This document shows, piece by piece, positions 1 to 5,992 of a DNA stretch of 24,897 bases. The stretch's first letter is position 1. Each line of letters opens with the position of its first letter. The position numbers were made by a program, and so were the translations under genes. The notes under the pieces were generated by a model. It did not search any database. It was not told the origin of the DNA and saw nothing but the letters and a program-made list of their open reading frames with translations. The DNA is from DATFCK01 sp045809745 (GTDB lineage: Bacteria > Verrucomicrobiota > Verrucomicrobiia > Chthoniobacterales > UBA10450): positions 1 to 24,897 of the forward strand of contig JBJMXE010000132.1 in NCBI GenBank assembly GCA_045809745.1, given 5' to 3'.

Positions 1-1351
1 AGCCAATGAAGAAGAGCCAGAAGTTCAGTTTGCCTAACGATTCATTCAGCATCCGCCCGGTCCACTTCGGAAACCAGTAGTAAAACGCGCCAAACAGCGG
101 AAACACCGCGCCGCCGATCAAGACATAATGAAAATGAGCAACGACGAAATAAGTGTCGTGCACCTGTAAGTCGATAGGCACAGACGCGAGCATGATTCCG
201 CTTAATCCGCCAAAGGCGAACAGAGCGGCAAACCCACTTACCCATAGAAGCGGCGTCTTGAGCTGTGGTCTGCCGCCCCACAAAGTCGCAATCCAACAAA
301 AGATCTGAACACCACTGGGAATGGCGATGATCATGCTGGCCGCGGTAAAGAAACTCTGGCCCAGTTCCGGTACCGGCGTGGCAAACATGTGGTGGACCCA
401 GAGACCGAAACCGATAAACGCGATGGAAATCAGCGCCAGAACAAGCGCGGTGTAACCAAAGATTTTTCGACGGGCGAACGTCGGAACGATGCTCGAAACA
501 AAACCGGTCGCCGGGATGAAGATAATGTAAACCTCGGGGTGTCCGAAGAACCAAAACATGTGCTGGTAGAGGAGCGCATCGCCGCCTTCAGCCGGGTTGA
601 AAAAATGAGTGGCTACATGAGCCAGGCGATCCGTTGCCAGGCAACCGCTGGCCAGCATCACCGCCGGCATCGCGAAAATTACCATGAACGAGGTCACCAC
701 CATCGCCCAGACAAACAGCGGAATGCGATTCAACGACATGCCGACAGCGCGCTGCTTGAAGACGGTGGTGATAATTTCCACCGCACTAACGAGTGCCGCG
801 ATCTCGGTCAGCGTGATCATATCCGCCCAGAAATCGACGCGCCGCCCCGGAGAGTACTGCGGCCCGGCGAGCGGAACATAGGAAAACCAGCCGGTGTCCG
901 GTCCGGTATTGGTAAACAGGCCGGCATAGAGCAGAATGCCTCCGCCCAAATAGACGTAGTAGCCGAAAGCATTTAGTCGCGGAAACGCGACGTTCCTGGT
1001 TCCGACCATTAGCGGAACCAGGTAAAGCCCGAAGGCTTCGGTGATCGGCACCGCAAACAGGAACATCATTGTCGTGCCATGGACGGTGAAGAACTGGTTG
1101 TACAAGTCCGGGCCCATGAATTGGTATTCGGGAAATGCGAGCTGAATTCGCATGAGCAACGCCAGGATTCCGGCGAGTCCGAAGAAAAAGAACGCGGTAA
1201 CGATATACCGAATCGCTATGTCCTTATGGTTGGTGGTCTCAAACCAACCGAGCAGGCCGGGCCGGCGTCGCCACGTTAGATCGAGTTCGACATGCTCCTG
1301 CCGGTCTGCTTCGGCAGAGACCTCAATCTGCTTAAACGTTCCGCGCTTCAT
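1..1351 (-). CDS. ctaD: Cytochrome c oxidase subunit I (haem-copper oxidase, A-type), 3' end cut by window
   Basis: This is the catalytic subunit of an aa3/caa3 oxidase: it reduces O2 to water at the haem a3-CuB site in the inner membrane and pumps protons. I translated it by hand; the frame is open to base 1, so about 450 residues are visible and the C-terminus is missing. Hallmarks are FETTNHKDI near the N-terminus, the CuB/proton motif FGHPEVYI with its Glu, and the haem-ligand stretch HDTYFVVAHFHYVL. The K-channel position is unusual: SGVQIF instead of the classical TGIK, with Gln349 encoded at 305-307. The ATG at 1351 has a GGAGG at 1363-1367 spaced 11 nt away. An in-frame TTG at 1357 is spaced 5 nt from the same site and could be the true start. 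It is the last visible gene of the xoxF-xoxJ-cytochrome-coxB operon, 133 nt after coxB. Subunits III and IV presumably lie beyond the window. Confidence 0.96.
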   Translation of the reverse strand, partial: MKRGTFKQIEVSAEADRQEHVELDLTWRRRPGLLGWFETTNHKDIAIRYIVTAFFFFGLAGILALLMRIQLAFPEYQFMGPDLYNQFFTVHGTTMMFLFAVPITEAFGLYLVPLMVGTRNVAFPRLNAFGYYVYLGGGILLYAGLFTNTGPDTGWFSYVPLAGPQYSPGRRVDFWADMITLTEIAALVSAVEIITTVFKQRAVGMSLNRIPLFVWAMVVTSFMVIFAMPAVMLASGCLATDRLAHVATHFFNPAEGGDALLYQHMFWFFGHPEVYIIFIPATGFVSSIVPTFARRKIFGYTALVLALISIAFIGFGLWVHHMFATPVPELGQSFFTAASMIIAIPSGVQIFCWIATLWGGRPQLKTPLLWVSGFAALFAFGGLSGIMLASVPIDLQVHDTYFVVAHFHYVLIGGAVFPLFGAFYYWFPKWTGRMLNESLGKLNFWLFFIG

Positions 1352-1388
1352 AACCAACGCAGCCTCCGATGACTGCGCGCTCTGAATG

Positions 1389-1411
1389 GTAGGGCGTCTG
1401 TGTCAGACGCC
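1389..1411 (+). repeat. GTAG-headed REP-like hairpin between coxB and ctaD
   Basis: GTAG at 1389-1392 is followed directly by a perfect hairpin: arms 1393-1400 and 1404-1411 (GGCGTCTG / CAGACGCC) with loop TGT. A GTAG or GGAG tetranucleotide at the foot of a short palindrome is the known layout of REP elements mobilised by RAYT transposases. No RAYT gene is in the window. The element lies inside an operon spacer, where the hairpin could affect mRNA stability or the coxB:ctaD ratio (inference). Confidence 0.6.
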
Positions 1412-1421
1412 GGGCGCTCCA

Positions 1422-1482
1422 TCGCCGTCTCGCCGAGACCGCCTGCAATTGCCGCGTAGGGGACACCGTTCGTGCGACGCAC
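1422..1482. repeat. Further palindromes in the coxB-ctaD spacer
   Basis: Two more symmetric segments follow the REP-like hairpin. At 1425-1443 an imperfect palindrome is centred on GTCTCGCCGAGAC (9-bp arms with one mismatch). At 1472-1482 there is GTGCGACGCAC (5-bp arms). A second GTAG (1456-1459) precedes GGGACACCGTTCGTG, which looks like the left half of another GTAG-headed element whose right arm has diverged. Together with the element at 1389-1411, most of the 133-nt spacer is repeat-like and shows no coding potential. Confidence 0.4.
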
Positions 1483-1484
1483 CT

Positions 1485-2480
1485 TCATTTCAGGCTCTCC
1501 AGATAATCGACCAACGCGTTCAAATCGTTTGAGCCGAGATTGTTAGGCGGCATGCGGACGCCGGGTTTGATGTTCTGGGGATTGGCGATCCAACCGGCAA
1601 GGTACCCGCGCGTATTTGGCACCGCGCCGCCGGCCAGCAGTTCGCGGCTGCCGAAATGGGTCAAATCGGGACCGGTTGTAGCTCGAGCGTTAGTCCCCTG
1701 AATGGTGTGACACATCACGCACTGATTAGAGACAAACACCTCCTGGCCGTGTTGCTCTGATGGATTGGACGGGGGGCGGCTGTTCTGTCGCGCCGCGCCT
1801 AACCATTCCTCAAACTTGTCCGGCGATTGCACGACGAACTCCAGCCGCATATGGGCGTGTTGATGACCGCAGAATTCGGCGCACTGGCCGCGGAAAGTAC
1901 CTTCCTTGTCAGCTTTGAACCAGTGCGTCGTGGGATGACCGGGAATCAGGTCCTTTTTGCCGTGCATGGGAGGCACCCAGAAGCTGTGGATCACATCAGT
2001 CGAATCGAGCACCAGTTTCACTGGTTTCCCGGTGGGAACGTGGAGTTCATTGGCGGTAGTCATCACCTTGCTCGGCGCGGCATCGGTGTACTGCACTTCC
2101 CACCACCATTGGTGACCCGTGACTTTGATGACTAACGGGTTCGCCCCTGCCTCCACCGCGTAGACATCGCGGCCGACGAACATATCCACGAACAGCAAGC
2201 CAAAGAGAATAGCCACGGTAGCAGCCACCAAGCTGATCACGGTTATCGACATCCGCCGCTCGGTCGCGATCGGTGGTTCGGCCACTGGATCTTGTAGTGG
2301 CACCTCAATCGGGCTTCGTCGCCGGTAGAGCGAAACCAGCAGCGCCACCACGACGAGCACAAAGACGCTCATCAAGACCCAGAAGTACAACCACCATAGG
2401 CCGGAGATCCGCGCAGCCTGCTCGCCGGCCGGCGACAGGGCGGACTGCATTTCTATTACCGCAATTGGCGTGTGCATCAT
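1485..2480 (-). CDS. coxB: Cytochrome c oxidase subunit II with fused C-terminal cytochrome c (caa3-type)
   Basis: Subunit II accepts electrons from cytochrome c through the dinuclear CuA centre and passes them to subunit I. Two N-terminal membrane helices (about residues 25-50 and 75-100) precede a periplasmic cupredoxin domain. Its CuA ligands are visible in CAEFCGHQHAHM: Cys200, Glu202, Cys204, His208 and Met211. A C-terminal class I cytochrome domain carries CVMCH (Cys254, Cys257, His258) and a likely Met ligand in RMPPNN. This fusion defines caa3-type oxidases. I chose the ATG at 2480 because GAGGG (2488-2492) sits 7 nt upstream and the preceding cytochrome stops at 2491, leaving a 10-nt gap. 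A longer reading from 2510 would overlap that gene and lacks such a site. It lies between the cytochrome c gene and ctaD in the operon. Confidence 0.94.
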   Translation of the reverse strand: MMHTPIAVIEMQSALSPAGEQAARISGLWWLYFWVLMSVFVLVVVALLVSLYRRRSPIEVPLQDPVAEPPIATERRMSITVISLVAATVAILFGLLFVDMFVGRDVYAVEAGANPLVIKVTGHQWWWEVQYTDAAPSKVMTTANELHVPTGKPVKLVLDSTDVIHSFWVPPMHGKKDLIPGHPTTHWFKADKEGTFRGQCAEFCGHQHAHMRLEFVVQSPDKFEEWLGAARQNSRPPSNPSEQHGQEVFVSNQCVMCHTIQGTNARATTGPDLTHFGSRELLAGGAVPNTRGYLAGWIANPQNIKPGVRMPPNNLGSNDLNALVDYLESLK

Positions 2481-2487
2481 GCGATCG

Positions 2488-2492
2488 CCCTC
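2488..2492 (-). promoter_or_regulatory. Ribosome binding site deciding the coxB start
   Basis: GAGGG on the minus strand overlaps the stop codon of the upstream cytochrome gene and lies 7 nt before the ATG at 2480. It favours that start over the in-frame start at 2510 and suggests translational coupling. Confidence 0.55.
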
Positions 2493-3057
2493 ACGGCGGT
2501 GGCATTTCACCCGACTTCGGCAACGTAGAATTCTGCGGAGTCTGCCTGGGCATTGATGAAGGCGGAGTCGGGCCGTTCAACTCGTCACTTCGGCCCGGCG
2601 AAGCGCCAGACGTTCCCAGCCCACCGACACTGCGGACGAAGGCAACCAGCTGCCAGACCTGGTAGTCCGGGATCTTCCCTTGAAACGATGGCATTCCGTT
2701 AGGCCGGCCCTCCACAATGGTAGAGAAGATTTGCTGAGGCTCGCTTCCGTAGATCCATTTGTTATCCATCAACGCCGGTCCCATGCCGCCCCCGCCATGG
2801 GCGTGACAGCCGACGCAATTGAAGGCGGTGAACAGACGCTGTCCCTCCGCCGTAGCGTAGGCGTTTTCCTCGTAACCGTTCTTCACCGCATTCGGTGTGG
2901 CCGCGCCCCCGGGGTGGAGATCGCTCATGGATGTCGGCTGCGTTTTGTCAGCAGCCGGAGGAGGAACGCGATAACCGCGCTCCTCTCGTTTGCATGCGGG
3001 TAGCGCAACAACGCAGAGCAGAATCAGAGCGAAAGAAAATCCGCTGCGCGGGTTCAT
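2491..3057 (-). CDS. Monohaem cytochrome c lipoprotein, XoxG-like electron acceptor
   Basis: A 188-residue class I cytochrome c. The N-terminus has a hydrophobic stretch ending in the lipobox LPAC, with Cys22 as the lipidated residue, so the mature protein should be tethered to a membrane on the periplasmic side. The haem site is CVGCH (Cys81, Cys84, His85), and NGMPSF supplies the probable Met ligand. A Pro/Ser-rich tail of about 35 residues follows the haem domain. Its ATG overlaps the xoxJ stop as ATGA, implying translational coupling. By position directly after xoxF-xoxJ it is the natural electron acceptor (cytochrome cL/XoxG role) carrying electrons to the caa3 oxidase encoded next. The role rests on context; the sequence alone shows only a small cytochrome c. 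It could instead be an accessory cytochrome of the oxidase. Confidence 0.85.
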   Translation of the reverse strand: MNPRSGFSFALILLCVVALPACKREERGYRVPPPAADKTQPTSMSDLHPGGAATPNAVKNGYEENAYATAEGQRLFTAFNCVGCHAHGGGGMGPALMDNKWIYGSEPQQIFSTIVEGRPNGMPSFQGKIPDYQVWQLVAFVRSVGGLGTSGASPGRSDELNGPTPPSSMPRQTPQNSTLPKSGEMPPP

Positions 3058-3986
3058 GGGGCTTGGGGTGTGACCGTTGCGGGCAATTTTTCGTTGGACG
3101 CCGTTGAGATCGGTTTGCCGTTCTGCGGTTCAGGAACACGAGGAACGCGGAATTCATCCAGGATTGCGTTCACTTCGCTCTGCTTCCGCGCCAGCGCCGC
3201 GTCGATTTCGTCCCGCAGCGCCTTGTCTGCTTTGGGCACGCCCATGGCGATGCTGAATGTGAATGGCAGTTGCGGGTCGGCCGCCGGTGAAACCGGAACG
3301 ACTGTCAAAGCCGCTTTTTGTTTGGGTGCAAAGTACCCGCCTAACGGGCCCCAGGCGATGGCGACATCGATATCGCCGTTCGCGACGGCTTCGATGATGC
3401 GAGCCGGCGGATTCGGTTGTGAGTAGTCGCCGTAAACGGTGAAACCGACGACGTTGTTCACGATTCCGCGATTTGCCAGGGCATGTGCCGGTGGGGTGTT
3501 GCGGCCGTCGTTTCCGATCATCTGAACACCGACCTTGAGATTTTTCAACGCCGGGTCATCTAACGAACGAATGTTGAGATGTTTGTCGGTCCGATAGACA
3601 AACACGTAGGTTGATCGGTAATAAGGCCGTGTGGTGAGGCCCATGTCGAAGTGCGCGGGAACGGCCAGCACCAGGTCGGCCCGATTTTCCTTTAGCGTCT
3701 CGCGGAAAAACCCGCGGCGTTGCGCCCGCCACGAATATTGCAATTCCGCACCGAGCTCGTCAGCAACGAGTTCTGCCAGCTTGTTTTCGAATCCTTCGCG
3801 CCGTTCGTTTGTAAATGGCAGATTGTTAGGGTCGGCCGTAACTCGCAGCACCCGGTGAGTTGTCGGGGCGGCCGGTTCCTGTTTTCCGGCACAGCAATCG
3901 TCCTGGGCAAGTGCGCCCGTCATGGACAACAGCATGGCCGCCGGGATCACAGCCGGCCTTAGACCGCTATGGGAGAGCGAATACAT
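3054..3986 (-). CDS. xoxJ: XoxJ/MoxJ-like periplasmic substrate-binding protein of the quinoprotein dehydrogenase system
   Basis: A 310-residue protein with a Sec signal peptide (cleavage near GALA-Q, residue 28) and the fold signature of family 3 extracellular solute-binding proteins: LRVTADPNNLPFTNERREGFENKLAELV near the start, a middle lobe with ADLVLAVPAH, and IDVAIAWGPLGG. This matches the proteins found next to methanol dehydrogenase genes (MxaJ/XoxJ), thought to help mature or activate the PQQ dehydrogenase rather than import a nutrient. The start at 3986 is well supported by GGAGG at 3995-3999, 8 nt upstream, and places it inside the last 20 nt of xoxF. Its stop overlaps the cytochrome start by four bases. 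A paired Cys (DDCC) just after the signal peptide is unusual for the fold and could bind metal (inference). Confidence 0.92.
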   Translation of the reverse strand: MYSLSHSGLRPAVIPAAMLLSMTGALAQDDCCAGKQEPAAPTTHRVLRVTADPNNLPFTNERREGFENKLAELVADELGAELQYSWRAQRRGFFRETLKENRADLVLAVPAHFDMGLTTRPYYRSTYVFVYRTDKHLNIRSLDDPALKNLKVGVQMIGNDGRNTPPAHALANRGIVNNVVGFTVYGDYSQPNPPARIIEAVANGDIDVAIAWGPLGGYFAPKQKAALTVVPVSPAADPQLPFTFSIAMGVPKADKALRDEIDAALARKQSEVNAILDEFRVPRVPEPQNGKPISTASNEKLPATVTPQAP

Positions 3987-5757
3987 ACAGCGTTCCTCCC
4001 TTCGTTGTGTGTTGCGGCAGGTCTTTCATTGCATTCACGAAGCCGAGCGCCCCGGTTGGATCCCGCGGATCCAGATCGCCCGCCACAATTGCCCCCGGCC
4101 ATCCGCCGACTCCGGAAAGCACTGCCACATATTGTTTCCCGTCGGGGCCTTTGTAGGTGACCGGCTGCCCGATGATGCCCGATCCGCATTTGAACTGCCA
4201 AAGAACCTCGCCCGTCCTGGCGTTCACACATTTAAAGAAGCCATCCATCGTTCCGTAAAACGCGATGTCCGAAGCGGTGACAACCGCGCCGCTCCACACC
4301 GGGAAATCTTCTTTGATCGCCCACACCTTTTGCTTTTTGAACGGATCCCACGCACAGAATTCTCCTCGTTTCCCGTCTGGTTCCGACGCATACATTTTCA
4401 CGTTCACTCCAAGGTAGGGAGTACCCTCGATGTAGCTCGCTTCCACACCCTCGTAGTCCATCGCCAGGTTCTGGTGAGGGATGTAAAGCAGGTTGGTGCG
4501 CGGCGACCACGCACACGGCTGCCAGTCTTTTGCGCCCGGCGCGGCCGGAGAGACATCGCGGATTGTCTTACCGGTCTGCGGCTTTTTCTCGTCGTTGGAA
4601 ATGAGCCGCCCCGATTTCAGATCAACGCCTTTGCTCGATGTGATCCGAACAAAAGGCGTGGCGGACAGCACCTCACCGGTAGCGCGGTCCCACATGTAAA
4701 CATAGCCGTTCCGCTGAGCCGCCAGCAGAACTTTACGGGTCTGTCCGTTAACGGGCAGATCCAGCACCAGATTTTCGTTTACCCCGTCATGATCGAATTC
4801 GTCATGCGGGTTCAGCTGGTAAAACCATTTTGCCTGGCCGGTGTCCGGATCTCGAGCAAACACTCCGCAGGTCCACTTGTTGTCACCCGGCCGTAGCTCC
4901 GGGTTCCACACGCCGGGATTGCCGGTGCCATAATAGATTAAGTTCAGGTCGGGATCGTAGGTCACCCAACCCCAGACCGTGCCACCTCCAATCTGCCACT
5001 GGTTAGGCGGCCAGCTGGATAGCCCGAGGTCTTTGCCTTTTTCGCTCTGGTAGAATGGTTTGAAGTCCGAGCCAATCAGGCAATCGGCATCCGAGCCGGT
5101 GCTGTAGGCGCGCCATGCGATTTTCCCGCTGTTCGCATCAACTGCAGTAAGCCAGCCCCGCACGCCGAGTTCACCGCCGCTGTTTCCGACGAATACCTTG
5201 TCGCGCACCACCAGTGGCGCCATGGTGATCGTCTCGCCGTGGTTGATGTCGCCGAGTTTTGTTTTCCAGACTTCCTTCCCGCTCGCCGCATCCACGCAGA
5301 CCGTGTGGTCGTCTAGCGTATTGAAATAGATTTTTCCGTTCGAGAAGACACATCCACGGTTCACCAGATCACAGCAGGCGACCCCCTGGGCTGCGGCCGC
5401 GGGCTGCGGCTCGTATTTCCATTTGGTGGCGCCCGCCTTCTTAAGATCCAGCGCATACAAAAGATTGGGGAATGGAGTGATGATGTACATGGTGTCGCCC
5501 ACCACCAGCGGCGCCGCTTCCTGGCCACGGTTAACGCCGGTTGAAAACGTCCAGGCGACCTTCAGATCCTTGGCGTTGGCAGCCGTGATTTGGGTCAACT
5601 CGCTGTAACGTGTGGCCTGGTAATTCCTACCGGGCATGGTCCACTGCCCATCATCACCGGCCGCTCCGGCGGGAGAAGGGGATTGCGCGGACGCTGTGAC
5701 TACCAGCGCGGAGATCAGGCCCGTAATTGTCGCGAACCCAAACAACGATTTAACCAT
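3967..5757 (-). CDS. xoxF: XoxF-type lanthanide- and PQQ-dependent methanol/alcohol dehydrogenase
   Basis: A 596-residue periplasmic quinoprotein that oxidises methanol or other primary alcohols and passes electrons to a cytochrome c. A signal peptide (cleavage near TASA-Q, residue 24) precedes an eight-bladed beta-propeller with repeated W-motifs. The vicinal Cys128-Cys129 pair over PQQ is present (GVACCDL). Metal-site residues by alignment are Glu196 (GGELGVRG), Asn280 (GTGNPGVW), catalytic Asp322 and the extra Asp324 in HDEFDHDGVNE. That second Asp separates lanthanide XoxF enzymes from calcium MxaF enzymes, which have Ala there. AAGGG at 5763-5767 supports the ATG at 5757. It heads the operon xoxF-xoxJ-cytochrome-coxB-ctaD. 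Promoter and any lanthanide switch would lie in 5758-5992. No PQQ biosynthesis genes are visible. The exact XoxF clade and the natural alcohol are not determined. Confidence 0.95.
   Translation of the reverse strand: MVKSLFGFATITGLISALVVTASAQSPSPAGAAGDDGQWTMPGRNYQATRYSELTQITAANAKDLKVAWTFSTGVNRGQEAAPLVVGDTMYIITPFPNLLYALDLKKAGATKWKYEPQPAAAAQGVACCDLVNRGCVFSNGKIYFNTLDDHTVCVDAASGKEVWKTKLGDINHGETITMAPLVVRDKVFVGNSGGELGVRGWLTAVDANSGKIAWRAYSTGSDADCLIGSDFKPFYQSEKGKDLGLSSWPPNQWQIGGGTVWGWVTYDPDLNLIYYGTGNPGVWNPELRPGDNKWTCGVFARDPDTGQAKWFYQLNPHDEFDHDGVNENLVLDLPVNGQTRKVLLAAQRNGYVYMWDRATGEVLSATPFVRITSSKGVDLKSGRLISNDEKKPQTGKTIRDVSPAAPGAKDWQPCAWSPRTNLLYIPHQNLAMDYEGVEASYIEGTPYLGVNVKMYASEPDGKRGEFCAWDPFKKQKVWAIKEDFPVWSGAVVTASDIAFYGTMDGFFKCVNARTGEVLWQFKCGSGIIGQPVTYKGPDGKQYVAVLSGVGGWPGAIVAGDLDPRDPTGALGFVNAMKDLPQHTTKGGTLYVFALP
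3995..3999 (-). promoter_or_regulatory. Ribosome binding site of xoxJ inside xoxF
   Basis: GGAGG on the minus strand lies within the last codons of xoxF, 8 nt before the ATG at 3986. It fixes the xoxJ start and shows that the 20-nt overlap with xoxF is real. Confidence 0.6.
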
Positions 5758-5855
5758 TGTCGCCCTTTGTTTCGCACGTCGCCGGTAACCCGCGTGTGGT
5801 TTTAATCATCTGGCTGGATCGAACTGCAGCACGCATTCACCGGGGCAGTGGCTAC

Positions 5856-5876
5856 TCAGCCGGCCAAATCGGCTGA
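5856..5876. promoter_or_regulatory. Inverted repeat upstream of xoxF
   Basis: TCAGCCG at 5856-5862 and CGGCTGA at 5870-5876 form a perfect 7-bp inverted repeat around a 7-nt centre, about 100 nt upstream of the xoxF start. It could be an operator or leader hairpin for the operon, or part of the termination region of the TonB receptor gene upstream. Sequence symmetry is the only evidence. Confidence 0.3.
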
Positions 5877-5902
5877 AACTAAAGAATAGGCCCCGGGGGG
5901 CC
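5876..5902 (-). terminator. Possible terminator hairpin after the TonB receptor gene
   Basis: Read on the minus strand, GGCCCC and GGGGCC (5902-5889) can pair around two bases and are followed by the T-rich stretch TATTCTTTAG. It lies about 90 nt beyond the stop at 5993. The loop is too tight to form as drawn, so one or two pairs must open, and the T-tract is broken, so this is a weak call. Confidence 0.3.
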
Positions 5903-5992
5903 GGCTAGTCGCCAGGTTGGAGTTACGGTGTGGAAAATCACAACTGCCGGCCGTGCCATACCGCAGCAAAGCGGATGGCCATTCCAGCGGAA

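Noticed and set aside
42..976. Open frames of 170 and 195 residues at the left edge
   Set aside because: Both are alternate-frame shadows of ctaD, whose frame carries every conserved oxidase motif.
5835..5860. AGCCACTG on the minus strand as part of a cobalamin riboswitch before xoxF
   Set aside because: The other conserved riboswitch blocks are absent around it, so a lone octamer match is not enough.
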